64,000 bases of DNA, from positions 62,001-126,000 of the forward strand of contig NZ_FXAJ01000004.1 in the NCBI RefSeq assembly GCF_900177535.1, given 5' to 3'. The stretch comes from Priestia filamentosa. Its GTDB lineage: Bacteria; Bacillota; Bacilli; Bacillales; Bacillaceae_H. The notes under the pieces are model-generated. The model was not told the DNA's origin. It saw nothing but the letters and a program-made list of their open reading frames with translations, and made no database searches. The position numbers and the translations under genes were made by a program. This document shows positions 25,369 through 33,403 of the stretch, in pieces. Within the stretch, counting starts at the first letter, position 1. Each line of letters begins with the position of its first letter.

Positions 25369-25416
25369 AACAAGGAATGAATATTCATGACATTAAATGA
25401 ATATTCATTCCTTGTT
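25369..25416. repeat. 20-bp perfect inverted repeat with two FadR-like palindromes
   Basis: Two perfect 20-base arms (25369-25388 and 25397-25416) are separated by eight bases. Each arm contains the palindrome ATGAATATTCAT. With its flank, the right copy (25394-25411) agrees with the TetR-family FadR box TGAATGANTANTCATTCA at nearly every position. The left is a partial match. There is no T-run, so it is not an ordinary terminator. It lies between the yhaH terminator and the hpr start. Confidence 0.6.
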
Positions 25417-25449
25417 ACAATATGTTGAGAAAACTTTTCTAAGCAATGA

Positions 25450-25481
25450 ATAAAAAAATGACAAGCTTGTTAGCTTGTCAT
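25450..25481 (-). terminator. Terminator of yhaH
   Basis: Stem ATGACAAGC / GCTTGTCAT. Read on the minus strand it is followed by TTTTTTTATT. Confidence 0.88.
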
Positions 25482-25491
25482 AAAAAGATAG

Positions 25492-25875
25492 TTAACTGCT
25501 TTGAGTTTCCTTTTTTTGTTGATTTCCGAGTTTATCTTCTAAGCCTTTTATATTTTGCTCAATTTCAGCTAGGTGGCTCTGAATTGAGCGCTGATGGGGG
25601 GCAATATCTTCCTGGAAATTTGTAATTGATGCTTTTGCTTCCGGCGCAAGCTGTGAAAACGTTTCTTTGCTTTCCTTTACAACATGTTGAATCGCATTTT
25701 TTACATTTAAAGCATTTTCCTTAATGTCTTTCAGCTGAACTTTAAGCGTGTCACGAGAATCTGCTACACGCAGCTTCATGTCTTTACTTGAACATGGAGT
25801 TGTTAATAATGCAATTGTTCCTGCTGTGACACTTCCAAATAAAATTCCTAACGAAAATGATGCTGCTTTTTTCAT
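25492..25875 (-). CDS. yhaH: YhaH, YtxH-like membrane-anchored protein
   Basis: A 127-residue protein with one N-terminal hydrophobic segment (about 6-26, glycine-rich, as in YtxH-domain proteins) and a long helical, charged remainder likely to form coiled coil. ATG 25875 follows AAGGAGCGTGTAAAA. Position between hpr and trpP matches B. subtilis yhaH. The role is unknown. Confidence 0.82.
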   Translation of the reverse strand: MKKAASFSLGILFGSVTAGTIALLTTPCSSKDMKLRVADSRDTLKVQLKDIKENALNVKNAIQHVVKESKETFSQLAPEAKASITNFQEDIAPHQRSIQSHLAEIEQNIKGLEDKLGNQQKKETQSS

Positions 25876-25966
25876 TTTTACACGCTCCTTATCCTTGTTC
25901 AACATAAGAGAAACATGCCTTGCATACCTTTAGAATAAACGAATTGTAGTGAAGGGAAGTAGGAGC

Positions 25967-26158
25967 ATGGCATGGATAATCTTTTGTTTATTCTTAACAA
26001 GTTTTCTTTTGTTCGCCATTACAGGAAAGAGGTTTATGGATCTGAAGAAATCAGCTTCATATCCTCCCAAACGAGTTCTTAGAAAACGACTTGCTGCTGA
26101 GGGAGGAACAGCACTTACAGTTTTCCTGCTGGCACTCTTACTATATTATGTAACCTAA
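25967..26158 (+). CDS. Small two-helix membrane protein
   Basis: A 63-residue protein with hydrophobic segments at about 2-20 and 44-62 around a basic middle (KKSASYPPKRVLRKR). ATG 25967 is preferred; a purine-rich GAAGGGAAG lies upstream. It is divergent from yhaH and followed by a strong bidirectional terminator. I do not recognise it. Confidence 0.65.
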   Translation: MAWIIFCLFLTSFLLFAITGKRFMDLKKSASYPPKRVLRKRLAAEGGTALTVFLLALLLYYVT

Positions 26159-26187
26159 ATAAGCCTGTTTAAACATTTAGTGGTTTA

Positions 26188-26223
26188 AAAAGAGCCTAGG
26201 TTTTATAAAACCTAGGCTCTTTT
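26188..26223. terminator. Bidirectional terminator
   Basis: Near-perfect 36-base palindrome, AAAAGAGCCTAGG / CCTAGGCTCTTTT, between the small membrane protein and trpP. Confidence 0.9.
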
Positions 26224-26225
26224 CA

Positions 26226-26750
26226 TTAAGACATCTGAGAAGTAATCTTAGAGCGTTTAACAATGGTTTGCACAATTGGGTAAATTACAATCATAGCAAA
26301 CGTATTAACAGCTGTTGCGGGTAGTACAACGGCTGCCACGAGCCCAAAGAACTGTGCTGCTGAGAAAGATCCTAGTGCAAGAGCAGCTGCTAGGAAAACT
26401 ATCCCTGAAACAATTGTTCCAATAGCTGTTAAAACGGCTGTTGATACGACAGACTGTTTGTAGCGACGAACAGCTAAAAATAATCCTAAAAATAAGAACG
26501 CTGTTAAAGGTTTGTCAATCATATTTGCAACCTGCCCATTTGGAAACGAAGTTGTTAAAGCTGCGATTGCTCCCGTAGCAATAGCAAGAACAAAAACATT
26601 TCTTGCTTGGGGAAAAAGCATAATGCCTAAAAACATCATTGTTAACATCATGTCAGGTTTCATACCTAAAAAAATAGGTGGAATAACGGCATGCAGTACA
26701 GCACCCATCCCGACTAATAAAGCTAGTGATACTAATACTTTTGTATTCAT
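26226..26750 (-). CDS. trpP: Tryptophan transporter TrpP
   Basis: A 174-residue integral membrane protein with about six hydrophobic segments, matching the B. subtilis tryptophan uptake protein TrpP (YhaG, 172 residues) in length and position. The start ATG 26750 is preceded by a run of GAG triplets that includes the ribosome binding site. This gives direct sequence evidence for TRAP-mediated translational repression by tryptophan. Confidence 0.93.
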   Translation of the reverse strand: MNTKVLVSLALLVGMGAVLHAVIPPIFLGMKPDMMLTMMFLGIMLFPQARNVFVLAIATGAIAALTTSFPNGQVANMIDKPLTAFLFLGLFLAVRRYKQSVVSTAVLTAIGTIVSGIVFLAAALALGSFSAAQFFGLVAAVVLPATAVNTFAMIVIYPIVQTIVKRSKITSQMS

Positions 26751-26752
26751 TT

Positions 26753-26803
26753 CTCATCTCTCCTCTACTCATCTCTAAAGCTTCTAAACTAAATACCTAA
26801 CTA
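26753..26803 (-). promoter_or_regulatory. TRAP-binding site over the trpP ribosome binding site
   Basis: On the minus strand, five GAG triplets occur at an exact five-base period (plus-strand CTC at 26753, 26758, 26763, 26768, 26773). Four UAG triplets follow further upstream (26784, 26789, 26797, 26801). Nine NAG repeats mostly spaced by two bases is the classic trp RNA-binding attenuation protein target. They cover the ribosome binding site, so tryptophan-bound TRAP should block translation. Confidence 0.88.
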
Positions 26804-26846
26804 TCTTTTATTATAACAAAAACGTGCAAGGTTACAATAAAAGGAA

Positions 26847-27944
26847 CTATTTTACTGATTGAAGGTGTGCTTCACGATAAGACTTCATAAATTGGGCTAA
26901 TGCTTGGCATGTTTCAATTGGTACTGCATTATAGATAGAAGCGCGACATCCGCCAATAGAGCGATGTCCATTTAGTCCAATAAATCCTTCTGCTTTTGCT
27001 TTTTGAAGGAAGTCTTTTGTTAATTCTTCATTAGGCATTGTGAACGTTACATTCATAAGGGAGCGGCTGTCTTTTCGTGCATGAGGTGTATAAAACTCAG
27101 GAAACTCATCCATTAAATCATAAAGAAGAGCAGCTTTTTCTTCGTTCCTTTTTTGGATGCCTTCAACACCGCCGTTTTGCTCAACCCATTCTAGTACGAG
27201 AGAAAGCATATAAATACCGAACGTTGGTGGTGTATTGAATAAAGAATTGGCTTTAATGTGTGTTGTATAATCAAGCATTGTTGGAAGTCCGCTATTTTGT
27301 TGATTGAGAAGGTCTTTGCGTAAGATCACAATTGTTACACCAGAAGGACCAAGGTTTTTTTGAGCTCCTCCATAAATAACAGCAAATTTAGATACGTCAA
27401 CTTTCTTTGATAAGATGTCACTTGACATATCAGCAAAAACAGGAACATCTCCAAAGTTAGGGAAATCCTGCCACTGTGTACCATAGATTGTATTGTTCGT
27501 TGTAATATGAAGATACCCTGTGTTTTCAGGCAGCGTGTTTACACTTACTTCTGGAATATGTGTGAAAGAATCATCTTCTGTTGAAGCAACTACGACTGTT
27601 TCTCCGAAGTTTTGAGCTTCTTTAAGAGCCTTTTTAGACCATGAACCTGTCACAACATAAGCTCCAACTTTTCCTTCTTGAAGGAAGTTCATAGGAAGCA
27701 TAGAAAATTGTAAGCTTGCTCCGCCTTGAAGGAAGAGGATTTCATGTGTATCTGGGATTTCCATTAATTTCTTTAGACGATCTTTTGCATCTGCTAGAAC
27801 GTCTTCAAACTCTTTGCTTCGGTGGGAAAGTTCCATAACAGACATGCCTGTTCCTTTAAAATCAATTAATTCTTCTTGAGCTTTCTTTAATACATCAAGC
27901 GGTAAAGCAGATGGACCAGCATTAAAATTGTGTGCGCGTACCAT
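26847..27944 (-). CDS. serC: Phosphoserine aminotransferase SerC
   Basis: A 365-residue PLP enzyme converting 3-phosphohydroxypyruvate to phosphoserine in serine synthesis. It may also serve pyridoxine synthesis. Diagnostic features are the start RAHNFNAGPSALP, SHRSKEF, the PLP lysine in YGGAQKNLGPSG, and C-terminal LNGHRSIGGCRASIYNA. ATG 27944 follows AAAGGAG; the in-frame upstream start would add a non-homologous extension. Confidence 0.96.
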   Translation of the reverse strand: MVRAHNFNAGPSALPLDVLKKAQEELIDFKGTGMSVMELSHRSKEFEDVLADAKDRLKKLMEIPDTHEILFLQGGASLQFSMLPMNFLQEGKVGAYVVTGSWSKKALKEAQNFGETVVVASTEDDSFTHIPEVSVNTLPENTGYLHITTNNTIYGTQWQDFPNFGDVPVFADMSSDILSKKVDVSKFAVIYGGAQKNLGPSGVTIVILRKDLLNQQNSGLPTMLDYTTHIKANSLFNTPPTFGIYMLSLVLEWVEQNGGVEGIQKRNEEKAALLYDLMDEFPEFYTPHARKDSRSLMNVTFTMPNEELTKDFLQKAKAEGFIGLNGHRSIGGCRASIYNAVPIETCQALAQFMKSYREAHLQSVK

Positions 27945-28027
27945 AAGTAAACTCTCCTTTATGAAAAATAATAATTTCATCTTATCACAATTTGATGAAG
28001 ATGGAGGACAATTCTAATAATTATTTA

Positions 28028-28081
28028 AAATAAAAAATACCCGAACTATATTGACTTTATTAATCAAATAATTCGGGTATT
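28028..28081 (-). terminator. Terminator of hit
   Basis: Stem AATACCCGAA / TTCGGGTATT with a long loop. On the minus strand it is followed by TTTTTTATT. Confidence 0.8.
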
Positions 28082-28084
28082 GAG

Positions 28085-28519
28085 TCATAAATTGATTTTA
28101 TCCGTAATGTTTTGAGAGATTTCTTGTAAATCCTCATTAGAGTATTTTTCGCTATGTGTCTTCCATACCGCTCCAAAACCGTCTCCTTTACCATAGCGAG
28201 GAATAAGGTGAAGATGATAATGGAAAACGGTTTGTCCTGCAATTTCTTCATTGTTATTTAAAACATTGAGACCTTCTGCTGAAAAAGCTTCTTTAATACC
28301 TGTAGCAATACTAGGGACTGCTTCAAATAGATTTGATGCCACTTCAGGTGTTAAGTCAAAGATATTTCTTGTATGTACTTTTGGAATAACAAGCGTATGT
28401 CCCTTTGTTACTTGACTAAGATCTAAAAAAGCATACACATGTTCATTTTCGAATACTTTCGCACTTGGAATGTCTCCGTTGATAATTTTACAGAAGATAC
28501 ATTGATCATCATGCTTCAT
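28085..28519 (-). CDS. hit: HIT-family nucleotide-binding protein Hit
   Basis: A 144-residue histidine-triad hydrolase. The catalytic triad is FHYHLHLIP (about 98-106). The N-terminal CIFCKIINGDIPS is the usual HIT opening with a CxxC. Members hydrolyse nucleoside phosphoramidates or dinucleotides. It is divergent from ecsA across a 616-base gap, as in B. subtilis, where hit and ecsABC are neighbours. Confidence 0.94.
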   Translation of the reverse strand: MKHDDQCIFCKIINGDIPSAKVFENEHVYAFLDLSQVTKGHTLVIPKVHTRNIFDLTPEVASNLFEAVPSIATGIKEAFSAEGLNVLNNNEEIAGQTVFHYHLHLIPRYGKGDGFGAVWKTHSEKYSNEDLQEISQNITDKINL

Positions 28520-28594
28520 TCCTAAACAACACCTTTCTGACTGTTTTATACGATTATTTTATCATAAGAAAGTCAAAAAGAGAAAAAAACAAAG

Positions 28595-28622
28595 GGCAGG
28601 ACCAACGGTTGAAGGTCCTGCC
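28595..28622 (-). terminator. Strong hairpin upstream of hit, minus-strand terminator
   Basis: Stem GGCAGGACC / GGTCCTGCC (28595-28603, 28614-28622). On the minus strand it is followed by CTTTGTTTTTTTC. It would stop a transcript arriving from the gene-free island before it reaches hit. Confidence 0.75.
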
Positions 28623-28994
28623 ACTTTTGAAGAAGGAAAAGGTTTTAATACGTCAAATTCTTAGGGATACAAGCTACTTGGTAATCCGGTACTTGTCGTT
28701 CACAAACACCTCATTTAACAAGTTCTTTTTAACGTAGGTTAATTTCTTACCTGGCCTTTGATAAACACCTCATTTACAAAATAAATGTGTATATAAGTTA
28801 GAATCATGGATTCTGTCTCTATATACGATTATCTTGTTCATGTGTTAATCTTAACGATTATGCTCCATCACGACCATCCCCTTGTTTTATATCCGTATCT
28901 TTAAATACCTTATAGAACAAGTAAATTGTCCTTGATAAACACCTCATTCACCAATGTGATGAAAAAACTGTTTGTTTCCCTTCCTCGTTATATA
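28623..28994. other. Gene-free island with candidate small RNA
   Basis: About 370 bases with no supported ORF, bounded by a minus-strand terminator on the left and a plus-strand terminator on the right. It contains three copies of a repeat. On the plus strand each repeat carries CACCTC, complementary to a GAGGTG ribosome binding site, which would suit a regulatory RNA. No clear promoter was found on either strand. Confidence 0.35.
28704..28948 (+). repeat. Three copies of AAACACCTCATT
   Basis: Exact 12-base copies lie at 28704-28715, 28763-28774 and 28937-28948. The last two share 17 bases beginning TTGATAAACACC. Another partial copy (TGATAAACACCT) is at 33354-33365 upstream of yhfA. Read on the minus strand, all three island copies translate to NEVF in the same phase relative to the repeat, each soon closed by a stop. 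Confidence 0.75.
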
Positions 28995-29040
28995 GAATGT
29001 GCAGTTTAAAAAAAAATATGCAATCCATTCTTTTTTTTTT
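28995..29040 (+). terminator. Plus-strand terminator ahead of ecsA
   Basis: GAATG-TGCA pairs with TGCA-ATC-CATTC (small bulge), followed by ten T residues. No gene precedes it on this strand for 400 bases, implying an unannotated transcript. Confidence 0.55.
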
Positions 29041-29135
29041 CAAAAAGGGAGATGAAATGTGCAAAAGAGTAAAATTTGATACTATAAAGAAGAAAGTATG
29101 AGCTATACTGTTTAGGGAAGGGAGCGAGTCTAATT

Positions 29136-29879
29136 ATGACTGCACTGTTAAAACTTTCGAATGTAACAGGAGGATATACGAGGAATCCTGTATTAAAAGA
29201 TATTTCTTTTGAGGTGAAAAAGGGAGAGCTCGTTGGATTAATCGGATTGAACGGAGCTGGAAAAAGTACAACAATCAAACATGTGATTGGTACAATGGAG
29301 CCGCGTGAAGGAACGATTTCTATTAATGGAAAAACATTAAAACAGGATATGGAAACATACAGATCACAGTTTACCTTTATCCCTGAGACACCTGTTTTAT
29401 ATGAAGAGTTAACGCTAGAAGAACATCTACGTTTAACAGCTATGGCTTATAACATTGATGAAAATACATATGAAAAGCGCTTGCCAGTTTTATTAAAAGA
29501 GTTCCGTATGGACAAGAAACTAAAGTGGTTTCCAGCTCATTTCTCAAAAGGAATGAAGCAAAAGGTTATGATCATGTGCGCTTTTTTAGTGCAGCCTTCA
29601 CTTTATATTATTGATGAGCCTTTCTTGGGGCTTGATCCACTTGGTATTCAATCACTATTAGATTTAATGGTGGAAATGAAAGACCAAGGGGCAGCTATTT
29701 TAATGTCAACCCATATCTTAGCAACTGCTGAAAAATATTGTGATCGATTTATTATTTTACATAATGGAAAAGTACACGCATCAGGAACAATTGAAGAGCT
29801 TAGAACGCAATTTAGTATGCCAAAGGCAAGCCTTGATGAAATTTACGTAGCACTTACGAAGGAAGACGGCTATGAATGA
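29136..29879 (+). CDS. ecsA: ABC transporter ATP-binding protein EcsA
   Basis: A 247-residue ATPase with Walker A GLNGAGKST (about 39-47), signature FSKGMKQKV and Walker B LYIIDEPFLGLDP. It energises the EcsB membrane subunit. In B. subtilis the Ecs system affects secretion, sporulation and competence through intramembrane proteolysis by RasP. ATG 29136 follows GGGAGCGAG. The last codons overlap ecsB. Confidence 0.95.
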   Translation: MTALLKLSNVTGGYTRNPVLKDISFEVKKGELVGLIGLNGAGKSTTIKHVIGTMEPREGTISINGKTLKQDMETYRSQFTFIPETPVLYEELTLEEHLRLTAMAYNIDENTYEKRLPVLLKEFRMDKKLKWFPAHFSKGMKQKVMIMCAFLVQPSLYIIDEPFLGLDPLGIQSLLDLMVEMKDQGAAILMSTHILATAEKYCDRFIILHNGKVHASGTIEELRTQFSMPKASLDEIYVALTKEDGYE

Positions 29880-31089
29880 CATAAATGCGCTATGGAGACA
29901 AAGATTCAAAGAAAATGCTAAAGAAATTCGACGCTATGGACGCTATATTTTAAACGATCACTTAAAGTATATTTTAATCTTTTTTATTTTGATTGGAGCT
30001 TATTACTATCAGCAATTTCTTGAAGGTTTGCCAGAAAACTTTAATGGAGCCCCATTTATTGCAATTGTTGTTGCTTTCTTTTTAACAAGAGGCACAGTAT
30101 ATACGTTTTTTAAACATGGAGATTTAGTATTCTTGTTGCCAATGGAAAAGCGGCTTTCGTCATATATAAGAAATTCTTTTTGGTTAACATATATGATCCA
30201 GTTTTACATTTTATTAATTGTTGTCGGAGTGCTTGCACCTCTTTACTTGGCGATGGGGAACAATACATTTAAAAACGTACTGTTTATTTTGCTTATTCTA
30301 ACGGTTGTGAAAGGCCTTAATTTATTTATGACATGGGCTATTTCACGTTATCCAGAGAAAGGGATTCATGTCTATAGCGTAGTGTTCCGCTATATTTTGA
30401 ATGCTTTAGTTTCTTACTTTTTGTTTGTTGACGCCCATCCGCTTTTTTGGATTGCTACATTCTTCATTTTGCTCGTTTTAACAGTATACTTCTATAGTGA
30501 TACAAAAAAGCGTCCTTTTTATTGGGAAGGTTTGATCTCTCTTGAGGAGAAGCGAATGATGCTTTTTTATAGACTAGCTAATTCATTTACAGATATTCCT
30601 AATGTTGGAGATGAACCAAAACGTCGTCGCTATTTAGATGTTTTAGTACAGTTTATACCTTATAAACAAAAGGAAACATATCACCATCTTTATGCGCGAA
30701 CTTTCCTTAGAGCTGGAGGCTATTTAGGGCTTGTCATTCGATTAACGTTTGTTGGAGCCTTCTGTTTATATTTCTTGCCATTTACGATTGGAAATATTGT
30801 GACAGTTCTCCTTTTTGTATATATGACAGCTATTCAGCTTATGCCTTTATGGAAGCATCATCACTATAAAATTTGGATAAATCTTTATCCAATTAGTGAG
30901 ACGGTTAAGGAGGCAACGTTTTTGCGTTTCTTCTTCGTTATTCTTGCTGGGCAAGCTTTTGCATTAAGTGTTTTACTTGCAGTTTTTCATACACCTTTAG
31001 CAGGAATACTTGCTTTTATTTCCTCTCTAATTGTGTTTTATTTGTTCACGTATCAGTATGTGAGAGCGAAGATGAGAAAAAAGCACTAA
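29872..31089 (+). CDS. ecsB: ABC transporter membrane subunit EcsB
   Basis: A 405-residue polytopic membrane protein with about eight to ten hydrophobic segments, matching B. subtilis EcsB (408 residues) in length and operon position. It begins eight bases before the ecsA stop. It is the permease partner of EcsA; the transported substrate is not known. A perfect palindromic terminator follows the stop. Confidence 0.93.
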   Translation: MNDINALWRQRFKENAKEIRRYGRYILNDHLKYILIFFILIGAYYYQQFLEGLPENFNGAPFIAIVVAFFLTRGTVYTFFKHGDLVFLLPMEKRLSSYIRNSFWLTYMIQFYILLIVVGVLAPLYLAMGNNTFKNVLFILLILTVVKGLNLFMTWAISRYPEKGIHVYSVVFRYILNALVSYFLFVDAHPLFWIATFFILLVLTVYFYSDTKKRPFYWEGLISLEEKRMMLFYRLANSFTDIPNVGDEPKRRRYLDVLVQFIPYKQKETYHHLYARTFLRAGGYLGLVIRLTFVGAFCLYFLPFTIGNIVTVLLFVYMTAIQLMPLWKHHHYKIWINLYPISETVKEATFLRFFFVILAGQAFALSVLLAVFHTPLAGILAFISSLIVFYLFTYQYVRAKMRKKH

Positions 31090-31113
31090 AACAATTGTTT
31101 TAGTGCTTTTTTT
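31078..31113 (+). terminator. Terminator between ecsB and ecsC
   Basis: Perfect stem AAAAAGCACTAAAAC / GTTTTAGTGCTTTTT plus further T residues. It should limit ecsC transcription from the ecsAB promoter. Confidence 0.9.
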
Positions 31114-31172
31114 AAAGTAATGTGCTACTTACTGTCTTTTGAGTCGTATAGTAAACAAGGGGGGAGAAAAAG

Positions 31173-31892
31173 ATGACTTATGAACAAGACGTTCTCTATA
31201 TGGCAGAAATGTGGAAACATGAACTGAATAAAAAACCTTCAATGTTTGAAAGGGCGGCGAAAAGAGCACAAATAGGAATTTCCAACAAAATTCCAGAGCG
31301 CTTTCATCTTGTTGTTACAGAAGCAATGAAAAAGATGGTGAGTGCTGTTTTGACAGGTTCTGATTATACAACAAAGTTAAAAGAGCCACTCCCAGCATCT
31401 TTCCAAGAGCGAGAGGAGAAAGTAAAAGCAGCAATTAAGCGATATCAAACAACAGCATCGCTTGAAGGAGCGGGAACAGGAGCAGGGGGAATATTTTTAG
31501 GAATGGCAGATTTCCCACTTTTCTTATCTATCAAAATGAAGTGTTTGTTTCAAATTGCGCTTCTTTACGGACTTGATCTTAAAAAATATGAAGAACGAAT
31601 TTACCTTCTTCACATCTTTCATCTTGCTTTTTGTCGCGATGATCATAAGAACAGTGTTTTACAAAATATTAAAGAGTGGGAAGAAAATCCTAAAAAGGAA
31701 ATCGATTGGCGTACTTTTCAACAGGAGTATCGAGATTATCTAGATTTAGCCAAACTACTCCAACTTGCTCCAGGAGTAGGAGCTGTTGTTGGAGCTGTTG
31801 TAAACTACCGCCTTGTTGAACATTTAGGAGAGACAGCAATGAATGTATATCGCTTGCGCTTGCTGTCTTCAAAAAGGGAAGAAAAGATCTAG
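31173..31892 (+). CDS. ecsC: EcsC family protein
   Basis: A 239-residue EcsC-family protein. It contains glycine-rich amphipathic stretches SLEGAGTGAGGIFLGMADFPLF and PGVGAVVGAVVNYRLVEHL that may associate with membrane. It is not essential for EcsAB function in B. subtilis and its role is unknown. ATG 31173 follows AAGGGGGGAG. It is separated from ecsB by a terminator, so it may be separately transcribed here. Confidence 0.9.
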   Translation: MTYEQDVLYMAEMWKHELNKKPSMFERAAKRAQIGISNKIPERFHLVVTEAMKKMVSAVLTGSDYTTKLKEPLPASFQEREEKVKAAIKRYQTTASLEGAGTGAGGIFLGMADFPLFLSIKMKCLFQIALLYGLDLKKYEERIYLLHIFHLAFCRDDHKNSVLQNIKEWEENPKKEIDWRTFQQEYRDYLDLAKLLQLAPGVGAVVGAVVNYRLVEHLGETAMNVYRLRLLSSKREEKI

Positions 31893-31914
31893 CGTAAATG
31901 CTAGATCTTTTTTT
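31882..31914. terminator. Bidirectional terminator between ecsC and yhfA
   Basis: Stem AAAGATCTAGC / GCTAGATCTTT with a six-base loop and T-run; convergent genes. Confidence 0.88.
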
Positions 31915-33301
31915 ACATAAGGATAATTGCGACAATGGTTGTCACAACTAAGCCAATCCCCACAGGAAGAAGGTTGCGGCGAGCAAGCTCAAAAGGACTT
32001 ACATTACAAATTGCCGCTGCAGGAATAAGGGCCCAAGGAATAATAGTGCCTCCGCCAACCCAGATTCCAGCTACTTGGCCAAGTGCAGTCAAGGTAGCAA
32101 TGCTGCCATCAATAGAAGCTGCAAAAATCTTAGCAATAGATCCGACAAGAGAAATACCTGAAAATCCAGAGCCATCGAGTCCTGTAATAGCTCCTACTGC
32201 TGTTAAAGTAACCGCTGCAATTTCTTTCGTAAGCGGTACAGAAGCGGAGAGAGCAGCTCCAAGATCATTAACAATTCCATTGGAGTCCTGTGGTAAATAA
32301 TTCCCTACAATCGTAGTAAACCCAGCATCTCCAAGATAGAAAAAGGCTGCAATTGGAATAACAGGACCAAATACTTTAAAACCGAATTGAAAACCATCAA
32401 CAAGATAAGATGTGGTTTTCTCAAGTCCTTTTCTTTTATGACCTAAAAGGGCAATGGCTAGAAGGATAAAAAGTGCAGTACCGCCGACTAATGCTGTTGC
32501 ATCACTTCCTTGAAGATTTAGCTTAAACATAAGAAAGATATCCATTATAAAGAGGAGTGGAATGATAGCGGCCATTATGTTATTTGTTTTCTTTGAGAGA
32601 AGCTGTTTGTGCGTTTGCGAATTATTAGCTGAAGGGAGTTCAACAGAAATCCTCCCTAATTTCAAATCACGCTTAAGCAGAAAAAAAGCAGTAAAAGTTG
32701 TTACAACACCCATTGTAATTACAAGTGGAACACTTGCTTGGATAACTTCATGAACAGAAATACCTGCAGCATCACCCGTAAGTTTTGGTGCTGCTTGAAT
32801 AACGAAATCACCTGAAAGGGCAATACCGTGGCCAAAAAGGTTCATTGCAACAGCAACGCCCATTGCAGGTAAACCAACTCGAAGTGCTACAGGAAGCAAA
32901 ATAGCTCCAATTAAAGCAACAGCAGGAGAGGGCCAGAAAAAGTAAGAAATGCTCATCATGAGAATTCCCGTGATCCAATAGGCGAGTGTGGGAGTTCTGA
33001 TGAGTTTTGCAAAAGGAGAGATCATTGTATCGTGAATTCCTGTTGCAGTAAGCGATTTACTCATCGCAACAATAATGCAAATAATTAAAATGGTTGGTAA
33101 AAGTTCTGTAATAGCGTAAATAAAGCTATTAAATACATTACTAATAGCGTTTGGTAAAGAAGGATGGGCAATAAAAGAAACGAGAAATATTCCTACAATA
33201 CATAAAATGGTTGTATCAAGTCTTTTGATCATAAATCCGATAATAAGAAAAATGAAGAGCACATATGTCCAGTGAATAAGCGTCAATCCCATATCCATCA
33301 T
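31913..33301 (-). CDS. yhfA: YhfA-like multi-spanning transporter
   Basis: A 462-residue protein with about twelve membrane segments and duplicated conserved loops: WPSPAVALIGAILLPVA in the first half and TGLDGSGFSGISLVGSIA in the second. Such internal pseudosymmetry is typical of ion-transporter-superfamily carriers. It matches B. subtilis YhfA, a putative transporter of unknown substrate, in length and in lying next to ecsC. ATG 33301 (or the adjacent ATG) follows TAGGAGG. Confidence 0.82.
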   Translation of the reverse strand: MMDMGLTLIHWTYVLFIFLIIGFMIKRLDTTILCIVGIFLVSFIAHPSLPNAISNVFNSFIYAITELLPTILIICIIVAMSKSLTATGIHDTMISPFAKLIRTPTLAYWITGILMMSISYFFWPSPAVALIGAILLPVALRVGLPAMGVAVAMNLFGHGIALSGDFVIQAAPKLTGDAAGISVHEVIQASVPLVITMGVVTTFTAFFLLKRDLKLGRISVELPSANNSQTHKQLLSKKTNNIMAAIIPLLFIMDIFLMFKLNLQGSDATALVGGTALFILLAIALLGHKRKGLEKTTSYLVDGFQFGFKVFGPVIPIAAFFYLGDAGFTTIVGNYLPQDSNGIVNDLGAALSASVPLTKEIAAVTLTAVGAITGLDGSGFSGISLVGSIAKIFAASIDGSIATLTALGQVAGIWVGGGTIIPWALIPAAAICNVSPFELARRNLLPVGIGLVVTTIVAIILM

Positions 33302-33372
33302 TATGCCTCCTACGTCCTAACGTAATATAGCATATGTGATAGAGAAATTTTTGTGATAAACACCTACAAAAG

Positions 33373-33403
33373 AAGCCTCCCGAAAATTCGGAAGGCTTTT
33401 TTT
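33373..33403. terminator. Terminator between yhfA upstream region and hmoB
   Basis: Imperfect stem AAGCCTCCCGAA / TTCGGAAGGCTT with T-run. Its minus-strand reading ends hmoB. Confidence 0.8.

Noticed and set aside
29041-29135. TTGATA ... TATACT as an ecsA promoter
   Set aside because: The spacer is 22 bases, too long for a normal sigma-A promoter; no better pair was found.
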